DNA from: Ramlibacter paludis
GTDB taxonomy: Bacteria > Pseudomonadota > Gammaproteobacteria > Burkholderiales > Burkholderiaceae_C
Assembly (NCBI RefSeq): GCF_022012305.1
Contig: NZ_JAKLTM010000001.1
Location: 558,001-622,000 of the forward strand
Direction: 5' to 3'
DNA: 64,000 nt
Positions 44,245-53,671 of the stretch are shown here, one piece after another. Within the stretch, counting starts at the first letter, position 1. Every line of letters starts with the position of its first letter. The notes beneath the pieces are model-generated. The model worked only from the letters and a program-made list of their open reading frames with translations, was not told where the DNA came from and did not search any database. A program made the translations under genes and the position numbers.

Positions 44245-45741
44245 TCAGCTCCAGGACATGGACGACAGGTCGTTCACGAAGATCGGCATGTCCTTCCAGA
44301 GGCCCTTGACGTTCTTGTTGGCCACCGTCACCCATTGCGGCTGGTACAGGAAGGCATGCACGCTGTCCTCGGCCAGCTGCTTCTGGATGTCGCCCAGCAG
44401 CTTGCTGCGGTCCTTGGCGTTGGCCGTGGTCTTGTACTTGCCGTACATGTCGTCGAACTTCGTGGAGCGGTAGCCCCAGTAGTAGTCGGGCTTGGCGAAG
44501 TTGCCCAGGTCGAAGGGCTCGACGTGGGAAATGATGGTCATGTCGTAGTTGTGCGCGCCGCCGTAGGTGTTGGACAGCCACTGCGCCCACTCCACGTTCT
44601 GCAGCTTGGCGTTGATGCCCACCTTGGCCAGCTGCGAGGCGATCACCTCGCCGCCCTGGCGCGCGTACGGCGGCGGCGGCAGCGTGATGGTCACTTCGAG
44701 CGGCGTCGTGACGCCGGCTTCCTTCAGCAGCGCCTTGGCCTTCTCCGGGTTGTAGCCGTTGATCGCGGTGGTGTCGACGTAGCCGGGCGCGCTGGGCGGG
44801 TAGTGGCTGCCGATGGGCGCGCCGTAGCCGTCACCGGCGCCCTGGATCACGGCCTTGCGGTCGATGGCCATGGCGATCGCCTTGCGCACGCGCACGTCGT
44901 CGAAGGGCTTCTTCTTGTTGTTGATGGCGAGGATGGTCTTGGCGCGCGAGCCCGACACCACCACCTGGAACTTGCCGTTGCCCTTGAACTGCTCGACGCT
45001 GCGCGGCGTGACGCGCGGGAAGGCGTCGACGTCGCCGGCCAGCAGCGCCGCGACCTGCGCGGCCGGGTCGGCGATGAAGCGGAAGGTGGCCTTCTTCAGC
45101 TTGATGGCGGGGGCGTTGCGGTAGCCGTCCCACTTGCTCAGCGTGATCGACGAGCCCTTGACCCAGTTCTCCAGCTTGAAGGGGCCGGTGCCCACCGGCT
45201 TGGTCATGTTGCTGTCGGCGCTCTTGGGTTCGACGATGACCGCCGTGGCCTGCCCGAGCAGGAAGGGGAAGTCGGGGTCGATTTCCTTGGTAAGGATCAC
45301 CACGGTGTTCTCGTCGACTGCGCGCGTCGTGAGGTTGGCGAAGGTGCGCTTGTCCTTGTTGGTGCTCTTCTCGGCGCCGGCGCGGTCGAAGGAGAACTTG
45401 ACCGCCTGGGCGTTGAAGGGCTCGCCGTTCTGGAACTTCACGCCCTTGCGCAGCTTGAAGGTGTAGGTGGTGAGGTCGGGCGAGACCTCCCAGCTCTCGG
45501 CCAGCAGCGGCGTGACCGAGCCGTCCGGGTTGATCTTGGTGAGCGTCTCGTAGATGTTGTAGAGCGTGACCTCGGCGATCGACGAGGCGGCGCCGCCGGT
45601 GGGGTCGAGGCCCGGGCTGGGCTCCAGCGCCATCGCCAGCACGATGGAGTCCTTGTTCTTCTGCGCCAGCGCGCCCAGGGGCAGGGTGGCAAGGGCGGCC
45701 AGGGAAGCGGTCTGCGTGAGCACGCTGCGGCGTTTGATCAT
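44245..45741 (-). CDS. peptide-type ABC transporter substrate-binding protein
   Basis: 498 residues, SBP family 5 (DppA/OppA/NikA type). A Tat- or Sec-like signal (MIKRRSVLTQTASLAALATLP) ends near AQ26; then NIYETLTKINPDGSVTPLLA near 60 and PVGTGPFKLENWVKGS near 178 are family landmarks. The closest by look are the glutathione/dipeptide-type receptors. Start ATG 45741; upstream frame is a shadow. It works with the permeases and ATPases encoded just upstream on the same strand. Confidence 0.94.
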   Translation of the reverse strand: MIKRRSVLTQTASLAALATLPLGALAQKNKDSIVLAMALEPSPGLDPTGGAASSIAEVTLYNIYETLTKINPDGSVTPLLAESWEVSPDLTTYTFKLRKGVKFQNGEPFNAQAVKFSFDRAGAEKSTNKDKRTFANLTTRAVDENTVVILTKEIDPDFPFLLGQATAVIVEPKSADSNMTKPVGTGPFKLENWVKGSSITLSKWDGYRNAPAIKLKKATFRFIADPAAQVAALLAGDVDAFPRVTPRSVEQFKGNGKFQVVVSGSRAKTILAINNKKKPFDDVRVRKAIAMAIDRKAVIQGAGDGYGAPIGSHYPPSAPGYVDTTAINGYNPEKAKALLKEAGVTTPLEVTITLPPPPYARQGGEVIASQLAKVGINAKLQNVEWAQWLSNTYGGAHNYDMTIISHVEPFDLGNFAKPDYYWGYRSTKFDDMYGKYKTTANAKDRSKLLGDIQKQLAEDSVHAFLYQPQWVTVANKNVKGLWKDMPIFVNDLSSMSWS

Positions 45742-45784
45742 GGCTTGGACTCCGACGACTTGGAATGGATGGTTGGAAGAATCA

Positions 45785-46630
45785 TCATGGACGAGATTCC
45801 CCGGGGGCTGCAAGAGGGTTGACAGGGGGACGCAAGCCCGGCTCCGCCTCCGGCACGGCGGCCAGCAGGGTGCGGGTGTACGGGTGTTCGGCGGCGGTGA
45901 ACAGGCGCTCGGGCGGGCCCTGTTCGACGATGCGGCCCTGCCAGAGCACGGCCACGTCCTCGCACAGGTGGTGCACCACCGCCAGGTCGTGGCTGATCAA
46001 CATGTGGGTGATGCCGAACTCCGCCTGCAAGTCCTGCATCAGGTTCAGCACCTGCGCCTGCACGGAGACGTCGAGGGCGCTCACCGGTTCGTCGGCCACG
46101 ATCAGCCGCGGCCGCGTGACCAGGGCCCGCGCGATGGCGATGCGCTGGCGCTGCCCGCCGGAGAACTCGTGCGGATACTTGCCCAGGTCGTTGCTGCGCA
46201 GGCCCACGGCCTCCAGGGCCTCGGTGGCGCGCCGGTGCTGGTCGGCGCGGGTCACGCCGCCTTGCGCGCCCAGCGGCTCGCAGACGATGCGCTCCACGGT
46301 CTGGCGCGGGTCGAGCGAGCCGTAAGGGTCCTGGAAGACCATCTGGAAGTCCCGCCGCGCCCGGCGCAGTTCTTCCTTCGGCAAGGCATGGAGGTCGCGC
46401 CCCAGCATGCGGACCGTGCCGGCGGTGGGCTGGTCCAGCGCCATCACCAGCCGGGCGAGCGTGGACTTGCCGCTGCCCGATTCGCCGACGATGCCCAGGC
46501 TGCGCCCGGCCTGGATGGTGAAGCTCACGCCGTTGAGCGCATGCACCTTGCCGGGCGCCTCGAACAGCTTCTCGCGCGGGAGCGTGTACTCGCGCACGAG
46601 GTTGTCGACTTGCAGCAGCGGCTCGGTCAT
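45785..46630 (-). CDS. ABC transporter ATP-binding protein (OppF/DppF type)
   Basis: 281 residues. Walker A GESGSGKST near 49, signature SGGQRQR near 155, Walker B LIVADEPVSALDVS near 178. The C-terminal oligopeptide extension ending VPEAEPGLRPP is typical of OppF. ATG 46630 overlaps the stop of the OppD-type gene (ATGA). One of two ATPases energising the importer. Confidence 0.94.
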   Translation of the reverse strand: MTEPLLQVDNLVREYTLPREKLFEAPGKVHALNGVSFTIQAGRSLGIVGESGSGKSTLARLVMALDQPTAGTVRMLGRDLHALPKEELRRARRDFQMVFQDPYGSLDPRQTVERIVCEPLGAQGGVTRADQHRRATEALEAVGLRSNDLGKYPHEFSGGQRQRIAIARALVTRPRLIVADEPVSALDVSVQAQVLNLMQDLQAEFGITHMLISHDLAVVHHLCEDVAVLWQGRIVEQGPPERLFTAAEHPYTRTLLAAVPEAEPGLRPPVNPLAAPGESRP

Positions 46631-47598
46631 CGCGGAATCTCTCCCAGCCGCAGGCAGCGGGCGAGGTGCCCTGCGCCGATTTCCACCGGCGGGGGCGCCG
46701 TGGTGTAGCAGGCGTCGATGGTGTAGGCGCAGCGGCCCGCGAACGGGCATCCCGGCGGCAGGTCCGCCAGCTCCGGCACCGTGCCGGGAATGGTCGCCAG
46801 GCGGATTCCGCGCGCCGAGCGCAAGCCGGGCCGGGCCGCGAACAATCCGCGGGTGTAAGGGTGGGCGCGGTGCGCGAACACCTCCGTGGTCTCGCCGCTT
46901 TCCACCACGCTGCCGCCGTACATCACCAGCATGCGGCGGACGTTCTGCGCGATCACGCCCAGGTCGTGCGAGATCAACATCAGCGCCATGCCGCGTTCGG
47001 CCACCAGCTCGCGGATCAGGTCCAGGATCTGGCGCTGGATGGTAACGTCGAGCGCGGTCGTCGGCTCGTCGGCGATCAGCAGGTCGGGCCCGCAGGCGAG
47101 CGCCATCGCGATGGTGATGCGCTGGCGCTGGCCGCCGGAGAACTGGTGCGGGTAGGCGTCCATGCGCCGCGCGGCGTCGGGGATGCCGACGCGATCGAGC
47201 AGCGCGACGGCCTCCTTGCGCGCTGCGGCCGCGTCCAGGCCGCGATGCAGCCGCAGCGGCTCCGCGACCTGGCGCCCGATGGTGTGCACCGGGTTGAGTG
47301 CCGTCATCGGCTCCTGGAAGATCATGCCCATGCGGTCGCCGCGCAGCGCGCACATCTCGCGCTCGGGCTTGCCCACCAGCTGCTGGCCGTCGAACAGGAT
47401 GCTGCCGGTGACCTTGGCGTTTTCGGGCAGCAGGCCCATCAGCGCCATCACGGTGATCGACTTGCCGCAGCCCGATTCGCCGACCAGGCCCAGCGCGTCG
47501 CCGCGCTCCAGCGTGAAGCTGATGTTGCGCACGGCGTAGGCCGGGCCGCGGTGGGTTTGCAGCTGGACCGAGAGGTCCTGGACTTCCAGCAATGCCAT
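46627..47598 (-). CDS. ABC transporter ATP-binding protein (OppD/DppD type)
   Basis: 323 residues. Walker [15 protein letters not shown] near 40, signature SGGQRQR near 154, Walker [15 protein letters not shown] near 176, and a C-terminal Cys-rich oligopeptide motif ([17 protein letters not shown] near 289) that may hold an iron-sulfur cluster in DppD proteins. TGATG overlap with the permease gene upstream. Confidence 0.94.
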   Translation of the reverse strand: MALLEVQDLSVQLQTHRGPAYAVRNISFTLERGDALGLVGESGCGKSITVMALMGLLPENAKVTGSILFDGQQLVGKPEREMCALRGDRMGMIFQEPMTALNPVHTIGRQVAEPLRLHRGLDAAAARKEAVALLDRVGIPDAARRMDAYPHQFSGGQRQRITIAMALACGPDLLIADEPTTALDVTIQRQILDLIRELVAERGMALMLISHDLGVIAQNVRRMLVMYGGSVVESGETTEVFAHRAHPYTRGLFAARPGLRSARGIRLATIPGTVPELADLPPGCPFAGRCAYTIDACYTTAPPPVEIGAGHLARCLRLGEIPR

Positions 47599-48476
47599 CA
47601 GCGCTTTCTGGCCAGGCGCGGGTCGAACAAATCGCGCAGGCCGTCGCCGAGCAGGTTGAGGCCCAGCACCGAGAGCGCGATGGCGATGCCGGGAAACACC
47701 GCCAGCCGCGGCGCCTGGAACAGGAGGGTCTGCGCCTCGCTCAGCATCCGGCCCCAGGACGGCTGCGGCGGCTGCGTGCCCAGGCCCAGGTAGGAGAGGG
47801 CGGCCTCGGCCAGGATGGCGATCGCGAAGCGGATGGTCGCCTGCACGATCAGCACCGACAGGATGTTGGGCAGCACGTGCTCCATCGTGATGGCGAAGCT
47901 GCCCTTGCCGCAGGCGCGCGCGGCCAGCACGAACTCGCGGCCCCAAACGGCGTTGGCCGAGGCGCGCGTGATGCGGGCAAAGGTCGGGATGTTGTAGATG
48001 CCGATGGCGATGATGGCGTTCACCATGCCCGGGCCGAACACCGCCGTGAGCATGATGGCCGAGAGGATGGCGGGGAAAGCGAAGCCGAAATCCGACAGCC
48101 GCATGATGGCTTCCTCGACCCAGCCGCGCCGGGCCGATGCCAGCAGCCCGAGCGCCGTGCCGATCACCAGGCCGATGCCGACGGCGATCAGGCCCACGGC
48201 AATCGAAGCGCGCGCGCCCACCAGCAGCAGCGAAACGACGTCCCGCCCGAAAGGGTCGGTGCCCAGCCAGTAGCCGCCGCCCGGCGCCTGCAGCTTGAGC
48301 GCCATGTTGATGTCGTACGGGTCGTGCGGCGTCCACAGGTAGGACAGGCCGGCCGCCAGCACCAGCAGCACGGTCAGCACCAGGCCGATCATGAAGCTGG
48401 GGTTGTGGCGCGCGCGCTTCCAGAAGCCGGGCGCCTTGACGGCGACGGGAACGGTCGAAGGGAGCACGGCACTCAT
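47598..48476 (-). CDS. ABC transporter permease (DppC/OppC type)
   Basis: 292 residues with six hydrophobic helices. HDPYDINMALKLQAPGG and YWLGTDPFGRDVVS near 60-85, and the EAA-type loop LAARACGKGSFAITMEHVLP near 190, identify OppC-type permeases. ATG overlaps the stop of the DppB-type gene (ATGA). Second membrane subunit of the importer. Confidence 0.94.
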   Translation of the reverse strand: MSAVLPSTVPVAVKAPGFWKRARHNPSFMIGLVLTVLLVLAAGLSYLWTPHDPYDINMALKLQAPGGGYWLGTDPFGRDVVSLLLVGARASIAVGLIAVGIGLVIGTALGLLASARRGWVEEAIMRLSDFGFAFPAILSAIMLTAVFGPGMVNAIIAIGIYNIPTFARITRASANAVWGREFVLAARACGKGSFAITMEHVLPNILSVLIVQATIRFAIAILAEAALSYLGLGTQPPQPSWGRMLSEAQTLLFQAPRLAVFPGIAIALSVLGLNLLGDGLRDLFDPRLARKR

Positions 48477-49426
48477 ATGTCGCTCGCCTTCACGCGCGGG
48501 TCGATCACCGCATACAGGATGTCCACCACGAAGTTCACGATCACCACCATGGCCGCCAGCAGCATCACGCAGTTGCGCACCACGATCAGGTCGCGGTTGG
48601 AGATCGACTGGAAGATCAGCCGGCCCAGGCCCGGCAGGTAGAACACGCTTTCCACCACGATGGTGCCGGCCAGCAGCTCGGCGAACTGCAGGCCCATCAC
48701 GGTGACCACGGGGATCATCGCGTTGCGCAGCACGTGGCCCCAGAGCGCGCCGCGCTGCGTCACGCCCTTGGCGCGCGCGGTGCGCACGAAGTCCTCGCGC
48801 AGCACCTCCAGCACGGCGGAGCGCGTGATGCGCGCCAGGATGGCCGACTGCACCACCGCCAGCGACAGCGCGGGCAGCATCAGCGCCTTCAGCCCGCCCA
48901 GGATGCCTTCGTCCTCCCAGCCGGGGAAACCGCCGGCCGAGAACCACTTGAGCTGTACCGAGAACAGCAGGATCAGCAGGATGGCGAACCAGAAGTTGGG
49001 GATGGCGATGCCGATCTGGGTGAGGCCCATCACGCCCACGTCGCCCAGCTTGTTGTGGCGCGATGCCGCGTAGACGCCCGCCAGCAGGGCCAGGACGATG
49101 GTGAGCGCCATGGCCATCAGGGCCAGCGGCACGGTCAGGGAGAGGCGTTCGACGATGAGTTCGGACACCGGCGTGCTGTACGCATAACTCAGGCCCAGGT
49201 CGCCGTGGAACATGCCGCCCACCCAGTGCCAGTAGCGCGTCCAGGCCGGCTGGTCGATGCCGAGCTTGTGGGCCAGGGCCGTGACGGCCTCCGGCGAGGC
49301 ATCGGGGCCCATCAGGATCTGGGCGGCGTTGCCCGGAAGGATCTCCAGCACCAGGAACACCACCACCGAAGTGCCAACCAGCGTCGCGACCAGGGTGATG
49401 AGCCGCTTGAACAGGAACAGACTCAT
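48473..49426 (-). CDS. ABC transporter permease (DppB/OppB type)
   Basis: 317 residues, six helices. LGIDQPAWTRYWHWVGGMFHGDLG (about 55-78, cut here as LGIDQPAWTRYWHWV), and TARAKGVTQRGALWGHVLRN near 215 (EAA loop) define the OppB group. First gene of the operon; ATG 49426 is favoured over 49453. It is divergent from the YfhL ferredoxin gene, with only 20 bp between the starts. Confidence 0.94.
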   Translation of the reverse strand: MSLFLFKRLITLVATLVGTSVVVFLVLEILPGNAAQILMGPDASPEAVTALAHKLGIDQPAWTRYWHWVGGMFHGDLGLSYAYSTPVSELIVERLSLTVPLALMAMALTIVLALLAGVYAASRHNKLGDVGVMGLTQIGIAIPNFWFAILLILLFSVQLKWFSAGGFPGWEDEGILGGLKALMLPALSLAVVQSAILARITRSAVLEVLREDFVRTARAKGVTQRGALWGHVLRNAMIPVVTVMGLQFAELLAGTIVVESVFYLPGLGRLIFQSISNRDLIVVRNCVMLLAAMVVIVNFVVDILYAVIDPRVKASDI

Positions 49427-49446
49427 GAAGCCGGGGATAATGCCAT

Positions 49447-49698
49447 ATGGCATTGATGATTACCGACGAGTGCATCAACTGCGACGTCTGCGAACCGGAG
49501 TGCCCGAACGAAGCGATCTTCCTCGGGCCGGAGATCTACGAGATCAACCCGGACAAGTGCACCGAGTGCGTCGGCCACTTCCCGGAGCCGCAGTGCGTGC
49601 AGGTGTGCCCGGTGGCGTGCATCCCCGTCAACCCCGCGCGGGTGGAGGACCGGGAGACGCTGTACCAGAAGTACGTCCGGCTGGTCTCCCAGAAATAA
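49447..49698 (+). CDS. yfhL: YfhL-family 2x[4Fe-4S] ferredoxin
   Basis: 83 residues. CINCDVCEPECPNEAI near 9-24 and CTECVGHFPEPQCVQVCP near 37-54 give two cluster-binding sets, with the longer insertion between the Cys pairs that marks the Alvin (YfhL) type. Such ferredoxins are low-potential electron carriers. The downstream half-REP begins right after the stop. Confidence 0.95.
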   Translation: MALMITDECINCDVCEPECPNEAIFLGPEIYEINPDKCTECVGHFPEPQCVQVCPVACIPVNPARVEDRETLYQKYVRLVSQK

Positions 49699-49703
49699 CC
49701 CCG

Positions 49704-49733
49704 CCATGCCCGCGGAGGCGGGAACCCGGGGCG
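49704..49733. repeat. half REP-like sequence
   Basis: CCATGCCCGCGGAGGCGGG followed by AACCCGGGGCG resembles one half of the REP element at 50844-50903 (CCCGCGAAGGCGGGGACCCAGGGCG). It lies between the ferredoxin stop and the convergent DUF4124-like gene. Similarity was judged by eye. Confidence 0.4.
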
Positions 49734-49734
49734 T

Positions 49735-50109
49735 TCAGGATTTCTTCTTCTTCCCCGTCCCCGGCTGCACCGCCGTGAACTCCTCGGGCTTGCCGCCCTT
49801 GTTCTTCTTCGCCACCACCGCCTTGGGCGCGGAAGCCACTTCCTTCGGCCCCATCACCATCGCCTTCGGCGCGTTCTTCTCCTGCTGCAGCCGCGCCTTT
49901 TCCATGGCGTCGGCGCGCTTCGCATCGGCATGCGCTGCAGCCTTGGCCTGGGCGATGTCGGAGGCCGGCCGCGGCGCCAGGCCGGCGATCTCGCTGCCGC
50001 CGGGGCAGGGCTGCTGGCTGTAGCTGCTGCCGCAGCGGTACATGGTCTGCGCACCGGCGGCGCCGGCCGCGGCCAGCGCGATGGCTGCGATGAGGGTCTT
50101 CCTGTTCAC
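49735..50109 (-). CDS. DUF4124-like exported protein with Lys-rich tail
   Basis: 124 residues. Signal peptide (about 1-20, ending AAGAQ) then TMYRCGSSYSQQPCPGG, similar to the short beta unit of DUF4124 with its two Cys; a long charged helix (about 50-85) and a Lys/Gly-rich C-terminus (AKKNKGG, GTGKKKKS). Function unknown. It is 28 bp upstream-to-downstream of pth on the same strand. Confidence 0.65.
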   Translation of the reverse strand: MNRKTLIAAIALAAAGAAGAQTMYRCGSSYSQQPCPGGSEIAGLAPRPASDIAQAKAAAHADAKRADAMEKARLQQEKNAPKAMVMGPKEVASAPKAVVAKKNKGGKPEEFTAVQPGTGKKKKS

Positions 50110-50137
50110 GCTGCCTCCTCCAGGGGGTTGAGAGCCG

Positions 50138-50749
50138 TTACGGCGCCTCGTCCGGGCGCGGCGGCTTGGGCCGCGGCGCCTTGTGCGTGTGGACGATGAG
50201 GGTCGCCTTGTCCATCTCGCCCGCCAGCATGGCCGGCACCGCCTTGAGCGTGCGGGTGATGCATTCCTCGATCAGCGTGCGCTGTTCGGCCAGCGGCTTC
50301 TTCAGCACCCAGTTGATCACCTCGGACTTCACGCCCGGATGGCCGATGCCGATGCGCAGCCGCCAGTAGTCGCCCGTGCCCAGCTGCGCGTGGATGTCGC
50401 GCAGGCCGTTGTGGCCGGCGTGGCTGCCGCCGAACTTCAGCTTGGCCTGCCCGGGCACCACATCGAGTTCGTCGTGCGCGACCAGGATCTCCTCGGGGGC
50501 GATCTTGTAGAAGCGCGCCAGCGCGGCGACCGACTTGCCGGAGACGTTCATGAAGGTCTGCGGCTCCAGCAGCCAGGCGGTGTGGCCGTGCACGTTGGCG
50601 CGCGCTGCCAGCCCGTGGTAGCCGCGGTCGTGGACCAGGTTCACCTTCAAGTCGCGGGCAAGTTCGTCCACCCACCAGAAGCCGGCGTTGTGGCGCGTCG
50701 CCTCGTACTCGGGACCCGGATTGCCCAGGCCGACGAACAGCTTGATCAT
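50138..50749 (-). CDS. pth: peptidyl-tRNA hydrolase
   Basis: 203 residues. [20 protein letters not shown] at the N-terminus includes the catalytic His, and [13 protein letters not shown] near 66, [12 protein letters not shown] near 90 and [13 protein letters not shown] near 107 complete the active site. It frees tRNA from peptidyl-tRNA dropped by the ribosome. C-terminus has an extra Pro/Lys-rich tail ([12 protein letters not shown]). Confidence 0.96.
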   Translation of the reverse strand: MIKLFVGLGNPGPEYEATRHNAGFWWVDELARDLKVNLVHDRGYHGLAARANVHGHTAWLLEPQTFMNVSGKSVAALARFYKIAPEEILVAHDELDVVPGQAKLKFGGSHAGHNGLRDIHAQLGTGDYWRLRIGIGHPGVKSEVINWVLKKPLAEQRTLIEECITRTLKAVPAMLAGEMDKATLIVHTHKAPRPKPPRPDEAP

Positions 50750-50810
50750 GGTGCGAAGGTAGTTGAAAGCGCGGGGGCGCGATGGCGACTATTGTCACCG
50801 TGGCGGAATG

Positions 50811-50833
50811 AAAAAAGCCCGCTTGCGCGGGCT
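50811..50833 (-). terminator. rho-independent terminator of rplY
   Basis: AGCCCGC (50816-50822), loop TTGC, GCGGGCT (50827-50833). On the minus strand the stem is followed by six T (plus-strand A run 50811-50816). It lies downstream of rplY beyond the REP element and separates it from pth. Confidence 0.85.
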
Positions 50834-50843
50834 CGAGTTTCTT

Positions 50844-50903
50844 GTCATCCCCGCGAAGGCGGGGACCCAGGGCGCCCTGGATTCCCGCCTTCGCGGGAAT
50901 GAC
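50844..50903. repeat. REP/BIME-like palindromic repeat
   Basis: GTCATCCCCGCGAAGGCGGG ... CCCGCCTTCGCGGGAATGAC: a 60-bp imperfect palindrome with two GCG-AAGGC-type arms and a GGGCGCCC centre. This GTCATTCCCGCG... pattern is a widespread intergenic repeat in proteobacteria. It sits between rplY and its terminator, in the 3' untranslated part of the message. Confidence 0.8.
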
Positions 50904-50910
50904 GTGTTGC

Positions 50911-51606
50911 TTATTTCTTCGCGGCCGGGGCCTTGGCGGCCGGCTTCGCGGCGGCGTCCTTGCCACCCTTGGCAGCGGGAGCGGCCTTGGCGTCGGCAGC
51001 GGGAGCGGCAGCGGCTTCCGGGGCGGCTTCGGCGGCGGACTCTTCGGCGGCGGAGGTCACCACCGACACGATCACCGGGTTCGGCTTGCCGTGGGTCACG
51101 GCCTTCACGCCCTTGGGCAGGGTGATGTCGGCCAGGTGCAGCGACATGCCCTTCTTCAGGCCGGACAGGTCCACCTCGATGAACTCGGGCAGGTCCTTGG
51201 GCAGGCAGGAGATGTCCAGGTCGTTGACGACCGGGTTCACCAGGCAGTGCTCCAGCTTCACGGCTTCGGATTCTTCCGCGCCCTTGAAGTGCAGCGGCAC
51301 CTTCATGTGCAGGCGGGTGTTGGCGTCGACGCGCTGGAAGTCGATGTGCTGGACTTGCTGCTTGAACGGGTGGTACTGCACGTCGCGCAGCAGGACCTTG
51401 GCGGCCTTGCCGGCCAGTTCCATGTCGAGGATCGACGAGTGGAACGCTTCCTTCTTCAGGGCGTGCCACAGGGCGTTGTGATCCAGCTCGATCAGTTGCG
51501 GCTGGCCTTCGCCACCGTACACGATGCCCGGCGTCTTGCCGGAATTGCGGAGACGGCGGCTCGCACCCGTGCCCTGCTTGGCGCGCTCGAAAGCGGTGAA
51601 TTTCAT
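50911..51606 (-). CDS. rplY: 50S ribosomal protein L25/general stress protein Ctc
   Basis: 231 residues. The L25 domain ([20 protein letters not shown] then [10 protein letters not shown]) is followed by the TL5/CTC C-terminal beta domain ([20 protein letters not shown] near 140) and an Ala/Lys-rich tail of about 40 residues. It binds 5S rRNA. ATG 51606 has GGAG 6 bp upstream and keeps the conserved MKFTAFER start. Confidence 0.95.
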   Translation of the reverse strand: MKFTAFERAKQGTGASRRLRNSGKTPGIVYGGEGQPQLIELDHNALWHALKKEAFHSSILDMELAGKAAKVLLRDVQYHPFKQQVQHIDFQRVDANTRLHMKVPLHFKGAEESEAVKLEHCLVNPVVNDLDISCLPKDLPEFIEVDLSGLKKGMSLHLADITLPKGVKAVTHGKPNPVIVSVVTSAAEESAAEAAPEAAAAPAADAKAAPAAKGGKDAAAKPAAKAPAAKK

Positions 51607-51684
51607 AGTCAACTCCAGTCAGGAAGGCACCGCGACCAGTGCGCTTCCGTTTCACAAATTGCCCGGTCAGGGGCTACGAAATCC

Positions 51685-52662
51685 TCAGAACAGGTTGACC
51701 TGGTCCGAGAAAAGGCTCATCACCGACTCGCCCTTGGCGATGCGCTGCATGGTTTCAGCGATCAGCGGGCCGACGGTGAGCTGGCGGATCTTGGTGCAGG
51801 CGCGCGCCTCGTCCGACAGCGGGATGGTGTTGGTCACGACCACTTCGTCCAGGGCCGAGCCCTTGGAGATGCGGTCGATGGCCGGGCCCGAGAAGATCGG
51901 GTGGGTGCAATACGCGTACACGTTCTTGGCGCCGCGCTCCTTGAGCACCTCGGCCGCCTTCACCAGCGTGCCGGCGGTGTCGATCATGTCGTCCATGATC
52001 ACGCAGTTGCGGCCGTCGATCTCGCCGATGACATGCATCACTTCGGAGACGTTCGCCTTCGGGCGGCGCTTGTCGATGATCGCGAGGTCGGTGCCCAACT
52101 GCTTGGCCAGCGCGCGGGCGCGGACCACGCCGCCGACGTCGGGCGACACCACGATCAGGTCTTCGTACTTCTTCTGGCGCAGGTCGCCCAGCAGCACCGG
52201 CGACGCATAGATGTTGTCCACCGGGATGTCGAAGAAGCCCTGGATCTGGTCGGCGTGCAGGTCCATGGTCAGCACGCGCGCCACGCCCACCGTTTCCAGC
52301 AGGTTGGCCACCACCTTGGCCGAGATCGGCACCCGGGCGGAACGCGGCCGGCGGTCCTGCCGCGCGTAGCCGAAATAGGGAATCACCGCGCTGATCCGCT
52401 CGGCCGAGGCGCGCTTGAGCGCGTCGACCATGATCAGCAGTTCCATCAGGTTCTCGTTGGTCGGGGCGCAGGTGGACTGCACCACGAAGACGTCGCGGGC
52501 CCGCACGTTCGTGTTCAGCTCCACGGTGACTTCACCGTCGGAGAAGCGGCTGACCGAAGCCGCACCGAGGCTGATGCCCAGGTGGCCGGCGATCTCTTCC
52601 GCCAATGCCGGGTTGGCATTGCCGGTGAAGACCATGAAATCGGGTGTGGGTGCAGCCTGCAT
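51685..52662 (-). CDS. prs: ribose-phosphate pyrophosphokinase
   Basis: 325 residues. [20 protein letters not shown] near 37, [10 protein letters not shown] near 101 (flexible loop), [15 protein letters not shown] near 134 and [13 protein letters not shown] near 223 (PRPP loop) are the PRPP synthetase signatures. It makes PRPP for nucleotides, His and Trp. It follows tRNA-Gln and ispE on the same strand, a common betaproteobacterial order. Confidence 0.97.
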   Translation of the reverse strand: MQAAPTPDFMVFTGNANPALAEEIAGHLGISLGAASVSRFSDGEVTVELNTNVRARDVFVVQSTCAPTNENLMELLIMVDALKRASAERISAVIPYFGYARQDRRPRSARVPISAKVVANLLETVGVARVLTMDLHADQIQGFFDIPVDNIYASPVLLGDLRQKKYEDLIVVSPDVGGVVRARALAKQLGTDLAIIDKRRPKANVSEVMHVIGEIDGRNCVIMDDMIDTAGTLVKAAEVLKERGAKNVYAYCTHPIFSGPAIDRISKGSALDEVVVTNTIPLSDEARACTKIRQLTVGPLIAETMQRIAKGESVMSLFSDQVNLF

Positions 52663-52704
52663 TTGAACCAGCGATGTATTCAGCCGAACGGCGACTATGA
52701 GGTT

Positions 52705-52781
52705 TGGCAGGGGAGGAAGGACTCGAACCCTCGCATGCCGGAATCAAAATCCGGTGCCTTAACCAACTTGGCGACTCCCCT
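52705..52781 (-). tRNA. tRNA-Gln (anticodon TTG)
   Basis: 77 nt including an encoded CCA (minus-strand 3' end at 52705). Acceptor stem AGGGGAG/CTCCCCT, anticodon stem CCGGA/TCCGG with loop TTTTGAT, so anticodon TTG, and T-loop TTCGAGT all fold correctly. It lies between ispE and prs, probably within the same primary transcript. Confidence 0.97.
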
Positions 52782-52807
52782 ACGCAGGTCTGACGCTGCA
52801 ACCAGCC

Positions 52808-53671
52808 TCAAACCGAATCGTCGCTGGGTGCCCAACCGACCAGCGGATGGACCTCCATATTGCTGCATTCTCTCGCCACCCAGCCCGCAGGAGCCTGCGC
52901 CAGGGTTTGCCCCGGCGCCCACAGCGGCGGTATTTTCGCAAAAACCGCGCTGCCCGAGCCGGTCATCCGGCCTCGCAAGCCCTGCGAACCCAGCCATTGC
53001 AGCGCTTCGTCCACTTCGGGGCAAAGCCTGCGGGCCACCGGCTCCAGGTCGTTGTGACCGAAACCAAAGGGGTTTGCAGCAAAGCCTGCGATTGTAGCAC
53101 TGTCGCTGTCCCGTTTCAGCGACGGGTCCTGGAAGATGTTTTTCGTGGCGAGTCCGGCAGCGGGTTTCACCACGGCAAAGCGGGCGGGCGGCACCGAAAT
53201 CGGGGTGATCGCCTCGCCGATGCCCTCGACCCAGGCGTTGCGTCCGCGCAGGAAGAAGGGCACGTCGGCGCCAAGTCCCAGCCCGATCTTCTCCAGCGCC
53301 GGCAAGCCCAGGCCCAGGTTCCACAGCCGGTTCAGGGCCAGCAGGCAGCTGGCCGCGTCGGAGGATCCGCCACCCATGCCGGCCTCGGCCGGGATCCGTT
53401 TGTCGACCTGGATGTGGGCGCCTGCTGCGCTGCCGGTGGCTTGCTGCAAGGCGCGGGCGGCGCGCAGCACCAGGTCCTCGGGGGGCAGCGCCGGTCCCAG
53501 GTCTTCGCGGCTGAGGTGCCCGCCGGGGCGGAGCTCGAAGTGCAAGGTGTCCTGCCAGTCGACCAGCATGAAGGCCGACTGCAGCAGGTGGTAGCCGTCG
53601 GCCCGCCTGCCGGTGACGTGCAGGAACAGGTTCAGCTTGGCCGGCGCCGGAACGTCGTACAGGGCCCGCAT
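52808..53671 (-). CDS. ispE: 4-diphosphocytidyl-2-C-methyl-D-erythritol kinase
   Basis: 287 residues of GHMP kinase fold. PAPAKLNLFLHVTGRRADGYH near the N-terminus in pieces (PAPAKLNLFLHV, GRRADGYH), IPAEAGMGGGSSDAAS near 92 (ATP loop) and GRMTGSGSAVFA near 243. It is the fourth enzyme of the MEP isoprenoid pathway. ATG 53671 shares its A with the LolB stop (TGATG). An upstream frame extension is a shadow. Confidence 0.96.
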   Translation of the reverse strand: MRALYDVPAPAKLNLFLHVTGRRADGYHLLQSAFMLVDWQDTLHFELRPGGHLSREDLGPALPPEDLVLRAARALQQATGSAAGAHIQVDKRIPAEAGMGGGSSDAASCLLALNRLWNLGLGLPALEKIGLGLGADVPFFLRGRNAWVEGIGEAITPISVPPARFAVVKPAAGLATKNIFQDPSLKRDSDSATIAGFAANPFGFGHNDLEPVARRLCPEVDEALQWLGSQGLRGRMTGSGSAVFAKIPPLWAPGQTLAQAPAGWVARECSNMEVHPLVGWAPSDDSV

